Assembly (NCBI GenBank): GCA_946894095.1
Contig: OX335642.1
Location: forward strand, 27,105,021 to 27,169,020
Direction: 5' to 3'
Source of the DNA: Incurvaria masculella
Taxonomy: Eukaryota > Arthropoda > Insecta > Lepidoptera > Incurvariidae
DNA: 64,000 nt
The position numbers were made by a program, and so were the translations under genes. The notes under the pieces are model-generated. The model saw only the letters and a program-made list of their open reading frames with translations. It searched no databases and was not told where the DNA came from. The number at the start of each line of letters is the position of its first letter. The stretch's first letter is position 1. This document shows, piece by piece, positions 42,065 to 53,964 of the stretch.

Positions 42065-43612
42065 CGGACATGCAGTATATTTGTTTAGTATTTTTTTTTA
42101 CTGGGCTCTTTCGTTAATTAATGTGTCCTTGCTTGTCGCGGGTTAAAGAGTGTAGGGGGTTATGTAGTTAAAGTAAGTATGGTAGGTATGGTATAGGGTA
42201 TTATATCTGCAGGGTCGTAGGGTTACACGTGCTAGGTGGTATGCATTGCAAAATGAAGGTCGGAAATTAAAGAAGTGATATGCTGATATAGTGATATTAA
42301 GTTTATTGTAATATAGTATGTACAATGTACAAAATAAGGGTAATAGATTTACATAATATTAGACTTTATAAAATCAACACTTATTGACTGCCAGCTTTCT
42401 GGAGGTTCTGGGCACACATCTACCTACTCGAGCCGTTCCCTACTACGTGTAATCTGGGTACTTAGCTTCTAAGATGTGATGGGTGTCCTCCAGTCTGCTG
42501 GCTGAGAGGTGTGCTGCTGACTGTGTTGTTCTCACACGTGAGTCGATGGTGAAGGTGACTCACCGTAGGTGAGGGTGAAAGTGACTAGCCGTCACATCGT
42601 GTGTTTTTGTATAGAATTATCTCTTCACTCAATAAAAAGGGAATATGAGAATGAAGAGAAAAGAGAAGAGTGAGAATGAGTAGAAGAAAAGGAGAGGAGA
42701 AACAAGAGGCGCTCGTCGCTGCCGTGATGGTGCTCCGGCGCGGTGCCTGAAGCTGAAAAGGGAAAATCCATACTTAGTCGGCGAGCAGACGAGGGAATGT
42801 TTTCCATGGTTGATGGACGATCTTGGGACGAGATATTTTATAAAATGTGGTTTGCTTACTTGTCTAGCGCCTCTCGATGATATTTGGAGTCTTAGCCGGG
42901 CCGATGATCCTTTATATGCTTGTAAGCATTGTTCTCCTGCTGGGTGAACGAATGGGTTAGGACATGGCCGGCATGTTGTGTCAAACAAATGTGTCTATTT
43001 TGTGGAAATACGTATGGGAGATCTAGGCAAGTAGTTAAAAAGGTTAATGATGGGTGCTGAAGGCAGATATTTCGACAGATTGCCGCGTGGTCGATCGATT
43101 AGGTTCGATCGACAAAAATGACAATGTCATGAATTTACGATATGGAGTGATAAATGAATTATGTAGTGCTTACCTAGGTTAGTATTGTTTTAAGTATTTA
43201 TTTCAGCGCACTTCTGCGCGAGGTGAGCACTGCCATGGAGGTTATAATAACTCACGCCATTGTTCCTTGAAGGTAGGAAAGGCAGTGACCATTCAGTCTG
43301 TCATTTGCTCTGATCTTGTAGCGCGCGCCTAGCTGTGTGTTGGTATAGTGTCGTCTCGCTCTGGAATGTATGGGAAGTGGCGAGACGCTATGAATTTACA
43401 GAGACGTGCAAACAAATGGAGTATTTGTGGTTATATGGTCCGATTTACAAAATAGTAACACAAAACTACTATGAGATTTCATTCTGGTTAGATTTTTGTG
43501 AATGAAACAATCACACAACGTGACATGCTTCACGTTCGATTAAACATACATATATGTCACATTCCTTGGAATAAGCGACGTACCCGCTTAGTACGAAAAA
43601 GTATATTTAATT
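42065..43612. mobile_element. TIR element copy split by a 1.39-kb insertion
   Basis: Left piece 42065-42133 (CATGCAGTATATTTGTTTAG, TACTGGGCTCTTTCG, TTAATTAATGTGTCCTTGCT) and right piece 43526-43612 (TGCTTCACGTTCGATTAAAC, ATACATATATGTCACATTCC, AAGCGACGTACCCGCTTAG). Joined at TGCT they give the uninterrupted family order seen at 36420-36475 and 61045-61085. Confidence 0.7.
42134..43525. mobile_element. Solo LTR-like insertion (1392 bp) with 4-bp TSD
   Basis: The insert begins TGTCGCGGGTTAAAGAGTG and ends CACACAACGTGACA, so it has TG...CA termini. It is flanked by TGCT at 42130-42133 and 43526-43529, and removing it restores a known repeat. A long non-coding TG...CA segment with a 4-bp duplication is the expected product of LTR-LTR recombination in an LTR retrotransposon. 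A CT-rich run lies at 42640-42710 (minus sense), and AATAAA occurs on both strands (42631 plus, about 42302 minus), so orientation is uncertain. The 119-residue minus frame at 42629-42988 is not recognised. Confidence 0.65.
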
Positions 43613-43660
43613 ATGATAGTAGTTGTGTTATAAGCCGTCTATGTCCAGTTACGTAATGAC
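43613..43660 (+). mobile_element. SINE 3' end fragment
   Basis: TGATAGTAGTTGTGTTATAA, GCCGTCTATGTCCAGTTACG: the last part of the SINE body, directly abutting the TIR element on its left. Confidence 0.55.
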
Positions 43661-44109
43661 TTGGTACTGGTTTACTGACAATATTCACCAATGTCTAAGC
43701 GACTTTACCAGACGACAAAGGGCAATATGACGCAGTTGAAATATTCTGAAATTGGAAAAGTTTAAATTCTAGGCTCCCAGTGATCTGTAATATATTCAAA
43801 TTGAATATTTGAAGGCCTGAGTCCCTGCTATATGATAATTTCTTTAGAGATAAGATAGCCAGTTTCAAGGGGTAGACATGATATAATACTACAGCGTTTC
43901 ATTTGACCGAACTAAATATTGATCTAAATAACTCATGTAGATAAAAATAACTGAGTAATTTAAGAGGAATATTTCTGACATCCATTTTTAAAGAATTATC
44001 CAAATTTTATTCTGAGTGCATGAATACAATCATAACCTATTTATTCATTATTTTCTTCTTGGGCAACCATTTATATTTTGTTTTATGTATGTCGAATCGT
44101 AGCGCATAC

Positions 44110-44282
44110 CTGAAGGAATGAGGCGCCATGCCTAGGACCTTTATTTTATGAGCACGGCTTCATTGAGCTGGATGGTAAACACGGACAATCATCGTCGTTT
44201 TACCATATTTTCATCCGATGCGATAATACCAAACCGGACGAACTTTACCCTACCACCACGTAGAGAAAGGGGACAAATTTAG
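44110..44282 (-). mobile_element. SINE body fragment
   Basis: GAGGCGCCATGCCTAGGACC, GAGCACGGCTTCATTGAGCT, CATCCGATGCGATAATACCA and CCCTACCACCACGTAGAG: the reverse complement of the body from middle to 3' end. Confidence 0.75.
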
Positions 44283-44994
44283 ATCTCTAACTGGATCAAC
44301 GTAAAAGGGTTTGATTTTTTTTTTTTTTTTGACGCCATTGGCATTTATTTATAGGCATTTAAAGTCTTCATCTCTCAGTCAAAGCAAGCTCGACGGCCAA
44401 AACAGCAGCTCGGTAAAAAAATATCAGGCGATATCGAATACAAACTATTTATTGGCTTTTTTCGTCAGTGGATTGAAAGGGCTATAGTGTACGTTTCGAC
44501 AATAGCCAAAAATACATGCATAGTAATTTGTTTTAAGAACTCGAAACAATTGAAGGTAATGCGGCAAGTGAAATGGGAAATGGGTACATAATTATCTTCA
44601 CTAGATTAGCTTTTTACCTGACCTGCTGCTGTTTCATCTCTCTGAACTACTTTCAATTTACTATTGTAGGTTCCTGGCTCCGGACCTCGGAAAAATTTAC
44701 TCTGAAAATTCCGCTGCGTGCGTACATTGACTTGCCAAAGCTTTATCACTTTGAATGGTTTAGGAACGAATAAAGGACAAAAACAACCAAAAAAAAAACT
44801 TTACACCTTCAGGGATGGAAAAGAAAATTTGCAACCTTCATGGGTACTTAAGGAATATGTCCGCTAAACAAATATTAAAGTACAGCCTTTTACGAAGTGC
44901 ATTTTTTGTCCGTAAATAACGGTACAGTTTTATAAGCAAAATTATGTGAACAATATATTTTCAATAACCACACATGCTATTATGATATTAACAC

Positions 44995-45145
44995 TTCTAA
45001 CTGAGATGAGGTGTCATGCCAGGACCTTCCTTACATCTCTTGTCTGCATGTAACTAAAAAGGAAAAATTGACATTTTCATTGCAACTTCGACCATCTTTC
45101 ATTAAATATCGCAGGCGAGATTAACCCAACACCTAGTAAGTATGA
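44995..45145 (-). mobile_element. SINE body fragment, diverged
   Basis: GAGGTGTCATGCCAGGACCT, TTCATTGCAACTTCGACCAT and GATTAACCCAACACCTAGTA, in reverse-complement order of the body. Confidence 0.7.
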
Positions 45146-45908
45146 CATTTTAACGTTCGTATCTTCGGTTTTGCGAACTTTCCTGATATCCGAACCACAG
45201 ACAAACTCAAACTTAAAAATCCGTCAATGATCAAGAACTCGACCATACTGATCACTTCTCCGAGTCAGGTCGACGTTACCTGGAGCAACGATTAGTCCAC
45301 ACACGTTTTGACATAATTTGATAGATTCTTCTATTAAAAAATATACCAGCTGATCACCACGTTTTCATTTAAACAGAAAACAAACCTGCATAGGAAATGT
45401 TTAAATCAGTTGTAGCTATAATTTGATAACATAAAATGTTATTTAGTTCTGCAGTTAAGGCTGTTGGTCAATGACTCCGTCGTAAGCGGGCGCAAAGTGT
45501 TTTTAGCGAGCCATTAGCAGCCAGTGGATAACTCAGGTTGCAACTTTTAAAGTTGGCGTATGAAGCTTTACCACTGTAATAAACTCTGAGTCTACTGGAA
45601 CGGTCCGGCGTTTGTAAGTATGTATGTATCTATGCAAAAAAAATTGACGATAACCTCAAGTTTCATTGATCGCCAATTCATGAAATCTGGTAGGCGTGTA
45701 AATGAGACAATTAGAATTTTGAATTTTGAAATCGTTCAAGGGATAGCCGAGATATGGGGGGTTTAGAAAACTTACTTTTATTTAAGCAGAACTAGATGGC
45801 GCTGCCTACATCCTGCATCCATTCATCGGTATATTGCTGAGATCCATGCTACTGTATAATTTCCATACCAAACATCCTTTTCATGACCTATTTTTCTTAA
45901 TACAAATC

Positions 45909-45943
45909 GCGAGTTCACAATTCGCAGCGAATTGTGAACTCGC
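45909..45943. repeat. 16-bp-arm hairpin
   Basis: GCGAGTTCACAATTCG - CAG - CGAATTGTGAACTCGC is a perfect inverted repeat with a 3-base loop. No terminator or RNA context is evident. Confidence 0.7.
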
Positions 45944-46059
45944 TGAATATTTTACTCGAACTCGATAAAATATGATAAATCTGCGTTTAGTGTGCTACGA
46001 TTTTAAACTTCTGTGGGTGTTTAAACTATATCGTACATCACTACTGTATAGTACGGTAT

Positions 46060-46308
46060 AGTCCGTGCGGAAAGAGAACCGGCGTGGCGTACAATGGAAC
46101 TAACCTTAAGATTTTTACATAACATACCCTATAACAATTATTAAGACCTGAGAATCTGAAAATATTATATTCTAATACAGCCTCAAAATATAAAGTTGTT
46201 ACAGTCATACTATACTGACGTGCCAGTGTTGTCAACCGGACAAATACGGTAAATGTGTGCATGTGCGACCTCAACTCTTACGACGACTGTTCTCTTTCCG
46301 CACGGACT
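46060..46308. mobile_element. 249-bp MITE with 20-bp perfect TIRs
   Basis: AGTCCGTGCGGAAAGAGAAC at 46060-46079 and its exact reverse complement at 46289-46308. The interior is AT-rich and non-coding; the frames spanning it are chance. No convincing target duplication is visible (flanks GGTAT and CTAAT). Confidence 0.65.
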
Positions 46309-46309
46309 C

Positions 46310-48035
46310 TAATGTACTGCTTTTGGTTGATGAATAAACACTAAGCAATAAGTTAGTATTAATATAAATATTTGAGTGAAATGGCACATTAGGAATCTCT
46401 TTTTCAAATGAATGCTCAGGTGTTATGGGGTAATTTGTTTTATTTAATTCGCCTAACCACAATTTACATTACATTTTGTTTTCATTGTGACTAAAAATAT
46501 TAATAAGTTTATATTTTCGGTGTAATTTAACGAATGAACACGGTAATGGTATTACTTACTTTTATTAGAAAATGAAAGGAGTTAAAGTTCTTGAGGGAGT
46601 GATAGGAGCCGAATGCGTTAAAATAAAAAATATATATTTAAAAATGACTAGCTACAAGACATTTCGATTACCAAACAATTCATTTGTAGATTGATATTCA
46701 AGCTATTAATATATGATAAAACTGTAAGCCTCTGGTTCTTTGACTACACAAATAAGCAAATATTTATAAACGTTAAAAAAAATAATTAAACAAATATAAC
46801 AGAATAAGATATCGACCGTAATATGTTTTAATCATGGTTATATGTCATCAATTTGTATGAAATTTTTATGAAATTTTAAAATCAACTGCAGTTATTTAAA
46901 AATATATTCTACCTCCACAATTGTATACTAATCAGCTATTACCGTTTTAACGAATGATTATGTCAATATTTTATCTAAACTATATTTGTAGATTTTGTTA
47001 TTCATTTACACTAGGAATAGAACCAAATCACAATGCTTACCGTAACAGCGGATATGCCATATCGAGAGTAACTTTATTCCGTACAATCACTGTGTAAGAC
47101 CATTAATAATTGTTGCAAAACTTTTACGTGTGTTTCTGACGATAAATGCTGGGAGAACTTTCTTAATTTATCAGCTTTTAACAGCTTACCGGCTTTCAAA
47201 TGTAATATGATGCCCACTTAAGAACAATAAATGTGCGTTTGAGACATCATCTTTTCTGCTAATTTCATAGAAGAAAACCGTAGTAATCATTAATTTCTTT
47301 AAAACTTAAGAAAAGGTAATTGCTTGGTGTTTAATACTCAATCTTTGAGGTTATACATATATATTGAATTTAAAAATAAATGTGGGGGGTGTAATAATTA
47401 AATTACACATTTTTTTATCGCCGTGGTATCCAAGACCTTTCCCTCCAAGCGCCAGGAGCTGTGCAGAAACAAAACTATATCGAGTTTGGTTTGGGAAAGG
47501 GTAAGGAAACATTCCAGGAGTCGCTGAAAGCTTGTTTCAGGGCGTAATGGCAACACATTTCTACGTGATTAGCTTACCACTCGGACATACACGTGTCAAG
47601 TGTACAAATATTACACGATACACAACATAATGGAGCAACCTTCGCAACTCATACATATCGCATTTTGTACTCGTACATACCATATCCAAATTGAAAAATA
47701 TTATAATTTTTATCTCAGAAAATGTTAATCCCTTGAGAAGGTCGGCATCGAACTGTTTTGAAAACAGGTGGTCTGATGAAATTTTCAGATATCGGAAACA
47801 TTTTGCCTACTTGCTATGGAATGTAAATCTACATCCCTTCGCGATATAATGCTGAGCGATGTTGCAAAAGTGAGTCCTTTCTGCTGAAATATTCAGGGCG
47901 AGTACCTGAGTTGGGGACACTTTGGCATTAACATAATTTTGCTGGTGCGACTCGGCCCGTTTATGTGGGAAGCATTAAACATTTAGTAAATGCGGTCGCC
48001 AAGTGTTGTTAAGTATACATTGATTTAAACGGCAT
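46310..48035. other. AT-rich interval without recognisable features
   Basis: About 1.7 kb with no ORF above 65 codons and no repeat that I can place. A slightly less AT-rich stretch at 47420-47560 shows no pattern. Confidence 0.5.
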
Positions 48036-48040
48036 AGTAG

Positions 48041-48332
48041 TTTTAGGGTTCCGTACCCAAAGGGTACTAAACGGAACGCTATTACTAAGTCTCCGCTGTC
48101 CGTCCGTCCGTCTGTCACAGGGCTGTATCTCATGAACCGTAATAGGTAGGCAGCTGAAATTTTCACAAAGTATGTATTTCTTTCGCCGCTATAGCAACAA
48201 ATAGGTAAAATTAAAAAATAATAAAAATTAAAGGGTGGGCTTATACGAAAAACGTGTTGTTTTGTGTTAAATCTTGTACGATGGTACGGAACCCTTCGTG
48301 TGCGAGTCCAACTCGCGCTTGGCCAGTTTTTA
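48041..48332 (+). mobile_element. GGTTCCGTACC-family element, complete
   Basis: TTTTAGGGTTCCGTACCCAA to CGAGTCCAACTCGCGCTTGG and CCAGTTTTTATT, with CAGGGCTGTATCTCATGAAC, CCGTAATAGGTAGGCAGCTG, CGCTATAGCAACAAATAGG and GATGGTACGGAACCCTTCGT between. The (CCGT)n run is short. Serves as the plus-strand reference copy here. The far-end palindrome has one mismatch. Confidence 0.85.
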
Positions 48333-48791
48333 TTAATTCTTGAATTTTAATGATGATACCCGTATGTATATTCTGGATTTTTCTTACCATCGAGACTGAA
48401 AGGTTTGCAATATTTTTAAATTCGCAGCATTCTAGAAGGATTTTGAATGAATCCTCGTTTTTGACCAATTAATAACTTATCTAACTAGTTTTAGGAAATC
48501 CACCGATAGTGTCTTCTAGTATTTCAAGACGTAAGTGGAACATATCTTGGATTTTGAGCAATGAAAGATGGAATAGCTACAGCGGATAGATTGAGATATC
48601 TAAGAATAGTATTCTCCATAATAAAGGCGATAGTACACATATCACGTCGGATTAGGAGGACCTCCAAACTCTAGGATTCCTCGAGCTTGTCGATGAACGA
48701 CGGACGGTGATTAATTAGGTTTAAAAAGCCAAGTTCTTGCTGAATCGCCCTTGTTATATGCAAACAATACTCTACGCATGACCTAATCTTC

Positions 48792-49149
48792 GCCCGTAAG
48801 CACCTGAAAATTTCGCCTCCCATACAAACGTAGTTTACTAATAATTTGAAAACCACTGTTCCAACTTACTTAATATTTGGTATCTAATATTAGGCTACAA
48901 ATATCTGTGTCTGTATGCCTTTGTTTTTTCGGTAAATGTATTCTAGATCAAACCACAGAGAAAACAAAATTCGTATGAAGATTTTCTTTTTCCATTCATT
49001 TCATTCGGTTTGGATTTTTCAAAAAAACAAAAGCATGCAGACACAGATATTTGTTATTTGATATTAGATATTCAATATCAATTTAATTGGAATAGCGGTT
49101 TCCAAATGATTAGCAAACTACGTTTGTATGGGGAGTATAGCTTACGGGC
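48792..49149. mobile_element. Long-inverted-repeat element (about 135-bp arms)
   Basis: The left arm 48792-48930 (GCCCGTAAGCACCTG, CCCATACAAACGTAGTTTAC, AAATATCTGTGTCTGTATGC) matches the reverse complement of 49019-49149 (GCATGCAGACACAGATATTT, GCAAACTACGTTTGTATGGG, TTACGGGC) with scattered differences. The middle is about 88 bases. No coding capacity. Probably an old MITE; a second hairpin starts exactly at its right end. Confidence 0.65.
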
Positions 49150-49216
49150 CGTTCTTAAAGCACCAATTTCCGGTGTGACAGCACTTCACACCGGAAATTG
49201 GTGCTTTAAGAACGGC
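49148..49216. repeat. Perfect 31-bp-arm hairpin
   Basis: The arm GCCGTTCTTAAAGCACCAAT-TTCCGGTGTGA (49148-49178) is an exact reverse complement of 49186-49216, with loop CAGCACT. It abuts the right end of the long inverted repeat. Perfect arms imply recent origin or conversion. It could be a tiny MITE or foldback; a small-RNA precursor is possible but unsupported. Confidence 0.85.
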
Positions 49217-49482
49217 ACTTCAAATAGAGAGATCTAAGCTATTTTGAAGCGACCTTAGATATGTCGTTGATGTGGTGTGCCATATGCCGCGCGTCTTGCA
49301 AAAGTCAACAACCCTGTCACATCGATCGAATGAAGACCGTTCTGAAAGTTAGGTCTGAGATGGAAATTGGTTTTTTTTTTCGTATATTGTAGTGAGAAGT
49401 ATACTAAACGCTTCTCAGCAGATCTATTCGGACGAAAAAAATATCGATCATCATTTATTTATTTTAAATTGTTACGCTTACG

Positions 49483-49803
49483 TCAACAGTAAACATTAGA
49501 ACAATGTATCCAAACACATTTGTCAAAATAGAGCCAGATGTAATGTTTTATTTTTTTAAAATCGCTTCCTGTCCGCTCAAGGTAATGGCTAAATTTCAAC
49601 AAGACATTTTTCAAACCGCCCCGGCGTTCACGTAAAGCGCGAAGTTTTGATAAATGGTTCGCCGCACCTGACGGCCGCCGCTCGAGGTGTGAATTTTGAA
49701 AGCGGAACGCGGGCAAGCAGTGTTGACACACCTTTTTCCTTCTTGTGTGTTTATAGAAACGGGATAAAGAGACAGCTGTGAAAGAATCTTGCTGAAGCTT
49801 CAT
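49483..49803 (-). other. Unassigned 106-residue open frame over a GC patch
   Basis: A basic minus-strand frame crossing a less AT-rich patch (49605-49720: CGCCGCACCTGACGGCCGCC). No known domain and no splice pattern I would defend. Confidence 0.15.
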
Positions 49804-50394
49804 GGAAGGATTTGAGAACTCAAGTTATTTGGAAAGAACGTTACGTGGAAGTTACGTACGAACGAATTGACGTGAGATGTTTAAAAATAGTTAGATCTCA
49901 CTATAAGCGTTGCAATAATAGTTTTTATGGGTTTTACGAATAGCTTGCATTGCCTAAACATTATCAAAGTTCTTTTGTGTTTGCATGACAGTAAACGAAT
50001 TATATATTCAATTTCCATTTAATGCGTAAGCAGGACTAAAAACGTGAAAAAGCTTGTAATAAAAAATGGTTAGCACCATAACCGAACAACACACAAAAAA
50101 CAGCAATCGTTGTTATTAAAATTATTTCTGCTTACAGAATGAAAATCATAGATAAATAAGAGAAACTGCTAATCTGGCTATTTGTAGGTGGCTGGCAGGC
50201 TGTAGTGCCCCGCGCCGCCGTAAATATAGAATTAAAAAAATTTTTTTTGAGTATTAATAAAGACAAACATTTATTTAAAAATATCTTAAAACTATCAGTC
50301 TTTCTTTCTATAAATTGCAATTGCGCCATAAAAGTGCAATAATAAAGCGTCATTCCCAAGTGTTTGAAATAAAGCTTAACCTTTTTACTTCATA

Positions 50395-50480
50395 TTTCAT
50401 ATTTCAAATTCTTTATTCAATTGAGAATTTTACACTTGTACAATACGTAATTGTATACACTTAATACTTATATTTAATTG
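50395..50480 (-). mobile_element. Possible LINE 3' end
   Basis: On the minus strand CAATTGAATAAAGAATTTGAAATATGAAATATG gives AATAAA followed by AT-rich direct repeats, and upstream text TACAATTACGTATTGTACAA. No coding part remains. Confidence 0.35.
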
Positions 50481-50570
50481 AGTTAAAATTTTAGTTACAA
50501 CTGTAGCTTATTTTATTTATATATAAGTTTCTCCAGCGCAGAAAGTAATAAAAATAGGGATTTTTAAATG

Positions 50571-50596
50571 AATAAAACGGCTTTAGCCGTTTTATT
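50571..50596. repeat. 12-bp-arm palindrome
   Basis: AATAAAACGGCT-TT-AGCCGTTTTATT, perfect. No context suggests a terminator in this eukaryotic setting. Confidence 0.6.
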
Positions 50597-50699
50597 ATAT
50601 TAATTATATTAGCATAATTAGGTAATATAAATAAAATTTGAATATTTCGACCCGAAAATCTCTCTGAACATTGGCCATTCAAATTATACCACAGATATT

Positions 50700-52500
50700 C
50701 TTGTCATACCCACTATGATAATCCAAGGGCACTGTCCACTGTCTGCGGTCTCTTTTGCGGTCCCGACAGTAGATAAGTTATAATCAAGGTCACGAAGGTT
50801 CAGCCGAAACTATTTTGAACGGTCTGTTAAAAGGCGAGTTCAGTGGACGATCTGAAAATGGATTTAAATATGGAGATAATTTGAACCCTTTAGAATTCTG
50901 TCGTCGGGTTCAGAAAGAGCGGTTGCAAATAGGATCGGAGGGTTGCCGAGGACTCAACTCGGAGGATATTCAGCGGTAGATATAAGTGATAGTTCTAAGT
51001 TGAGGGAACGAATAATGTTATTACGTCATTGGTGCTGTATGTGTACAGTCCACTGACTTCATTGTTAGACTCTCATTTCGTAGCAGCAAAATAATTCTAA
51101 ATTATCGATGTATTTTTAATCTGAAGCAAAGGATCGCCGCTAGCAAAATGAAGGAAATTATTCCAGATTGTCGACGTAGATATTACTAAAATTTTATCCG
51201 AAATAATCGTTAAAAAATCCACCATAAAGGTCATCAACTAGTGAAATAATCTTGTATTTTATTCAGAAAAAATTTTAGGACTTGTACTTAGCTCACCCAG
51301 TTTTGAACTTTAAAAAAAGGGTCTACCTAGTTTATGACCAATTTTCATAAACTGGCATGACAAGAAATCAATAAAATTATCAAAACATGATTTTTTTTCA
51401 GAATTGGTTGAAACATTCGACCTCTAGAGGGGAAGAGCCGAGGGAAAAGCCGGTCAGACACATGAAACAAATTTTGCCCAAGAAAACTATATCATTAAGT
51501 GTCTAGACAATGTTTCGGTATGAATTAAAGAAAAGTTGGAACAGGGTCTATTCGAAACTTCTGTCAACTCTTTTATCTCAGCTTTTTTGGACCAGTATTC
51601 TCAACTATCCTGTACCGAGCCAACACCTTCCAGAACAAACGGTGGCCCAGAATATTGCTCCACATTACCGCATAGCTTACCCTCCTCATCACAAGCGCCC
51701 GCAGTGCTAAAGTTTCCAGAACTGGTGCACATTACCATAATTTTGTTGAAAACTCTCCCTTTTGCCTGAAAAAAATGTTAGAGTGGCCCTCACACCCACT
51801 ATGTCACTAGCGAACTCAAACCACTTTATTAACGGTCAGTACTACATAAGGTGACTCTCAGTTATTCATTAAGTTCTCAAAGAGCACTTAATTTATGAGC
51901 TCAAATTTATTAATATTTTACTTCCACATAAAAAAAGCACATTATTTTAATTCATTGTTGTTACTTCCAAGTATAAGGTTACATATAAAGTGAAAATAAA
52001 ACTAATATCTGCGCATTGTGTATGTAAGTACAGCGAATATTCTAAATATTATTTCTACAAAATGAAACGAAATAAAGAAACATATTATCTAAATTGAAAA
52101 GATTCGAAATGTATCCTTTGTTAACCCATAATGACTGTTCATACAGATACGCTTGAAAGCTTAGACGTTGAAACATCAAAATTGCAAATGAAAACCATAT
52201 TACAGTGCAAAGGTGTGTCTATTTCGACTGACACTCAAAGTTGCAAATGGCTTAACTTGTGGTATATCTAACCCTATAGCCTATTCATGCGCGCCGCTCA
52301 CACTAAGTTTTCATGACTGAAGAGTTAGCCGTGTTCCTGAAAAATTGTTACCGCAGATTCCACCCAGATATTGGAACTTTGGGTAAATTGGACTTTTCAG
52401 TTCAAACCTACATCATCAGTCAATGACCTATAGACATCAACAATCTTATATTGATGAGGACACAATGTGGCCATAATTGATACATACAATTTTTGTGTAG
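50700..52500. other. Interval without recognisable features
   Basis: Mostly AT-rich. Overlapping 66- and 77-residue frames at 51510-51769 lie in different phases of the same stretch and show no known domain. Confidence 0.45.
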
Positions 52501-52521
52501 TTCCTATATATTATAGATATT

Positions 52522-52905
52522 CCTGTCAGCCTCAGTGGCCCAGTGGCGCGACACTTCGGCGATCGCTCTCCGAAGTTAAGCAACGCTGGGTCCGGTCTGG
52601 TCTTGGATGGGTGACCATTCGACCGTTGAGAGAGGCTGGCCGTGGTTCGGATTACACGTTAAGCTGTAGGTCCCCTTCCTTACTTACTAGGTGGTAGGGT
52701 AACCGCCCGGGTTGGTACCATCGCATTGGATGAACGATGGTCGAAGCGGCAATGAAAATTGTCCGTGTTTGCCATCCAGTTCAATGTAGCCGTGCAATAT
52801 AAGGAAGGTCCTGGCATGGCACCTAGTTCCCATGTGGTGTGTTGAGCTAATACCATGACAGAACTTGTGGTATTAGCCATCCATGTCCAGTCACATAAAA
52901 AAAAA
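52522..52905 (+). mobile_element. Full-length 5S-headed SINE with A tail and 7-bp TSD
   Basis: The head CTCTCCGAAGTTAAGCAACG, CTGGGTCCGGTCTGGTCTTG and GATGGGTGACC matches the 3' half of arthropod 5S rRNA, including the internal promoter region. The complete body follows: GGCCGTGGTTCGG, TACTTACTAGGTGGTAGGG, GGTTGGTACCATCGCATTGG, GGCAATGAAAATTGTCCG, CCATCCAGTTCAATGTAGCC, GGTCCTGGCATGGCACCTAG and TATTAGCCATCCATGTCCAG, then A(10). AGATATT at 52515-52521 and 52906-52912 is a probable target duplication. Best reference copy; open frames across it are not genes. Confidence 0.9.
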
Positions 52906-52974
52906 AGATATTGTATGTGCATGTATGTAGATAAGTTTGCTTCACCCAAAAGGTCTGTACAGGCGAGGCTAGTA

Positions 52975-53125
52975 ATTTATTCATTCATATAAGTTTATTG
53001 CACGCAAAAAAACTCGGGCAAAAGGCACAACTTAATGCCGGAGGCATTTTTTACCAGTCTACCTTTGGGTATCGTAAGCAGTAGTGCGAGTAGTTACTAT
53101 GGAGTAATGACTAATTTGGTGTAGT
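52975..53125 (-). mobile_element. LINE 3' end with AATAAA and ATGA-type tail
   Basis: Minus-strand text ...CCGGCATTAAGTTGTGCC, TTTTGCCCGAGTTTTTTTGC, GTGCAATAAACTTATATGAA then TGAATAAATT. The upstream part matches 29145-29232. 5'-truncated; no coding. Confidence 0.6.
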
Positions 53126-53964
53126 AGGAAGTCATTTTGTAAGTTATCGTGTTCACACAGAGGGACTTGATCGTCATTTTAGATGAATTAGAATATATTA
53201 GCCATGCCTCAATAAATAGTATATGAGATGTAACTAATTCTGTCTTAGTACAATTTTAAATTTCTCTCGGTACACTTGAAGCATAAGTAGAGCTTCTTAA
53301 AAAAAATGCAATGACTGAGAAGTATAATGGAGATCTATGGGTTTGGCCCCCGTGAAAACGCCGAAACGCCATATTCCAGAAAACAAAGTCATTATACTTT
53401 TTTATCTTACCAATTATCATTTAGCTTTCGTATACCTCTTATACAACCTTAATCAAAATAAAACAAAGGTTCTAGCATAGTACCAAAATAAGGCATAATC
53501 TGCTTAAAATATATTTAAACCGATAAATTATAATGTTAGTGAAATTCAATCAAGTTAATTTAATTAATGTGTTTGTTACTAATTTGAAAATTGAGAGCTC
53601 TTAATTAAAAAGCAACGTGCCAGGATTTTTAAATTGCTTACCATTAATAGAACTTTAAATAGTTTCTGGACCGGAAACAGCTCACTTCGGTGTAAAGGCT
53701 TTCAGCGTTCAGTACTCGATGTTAATGAAAAGCTTACATTAAATGCATTAACAAGTGCAGAAACGTATATTTAATGAGGAAACATCAAGCAAATGCAGAA
53801 ATGGAATCAACTTGTCATGAGAAGAGGGGGGGGGGGTTAAGTATAGCTGTATTGAACAATGACATTGGAATTATTTATTGTCTTGCGGAAACATGTTTGA
53901 ATTTATGGAAAAGATCAGTATACCGTTTTTTTTGTTGTTGTCGTAGAGTTGTGAAAAAATGGTT

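Noticed and set aside
42629..42988. 119-residue minus frame inside the solo-LTR-like insertion
   Set aside because: No retroviral or retrotransposon motif, CT-rich run makes it low complexity, and LTRs often contain chance frames.
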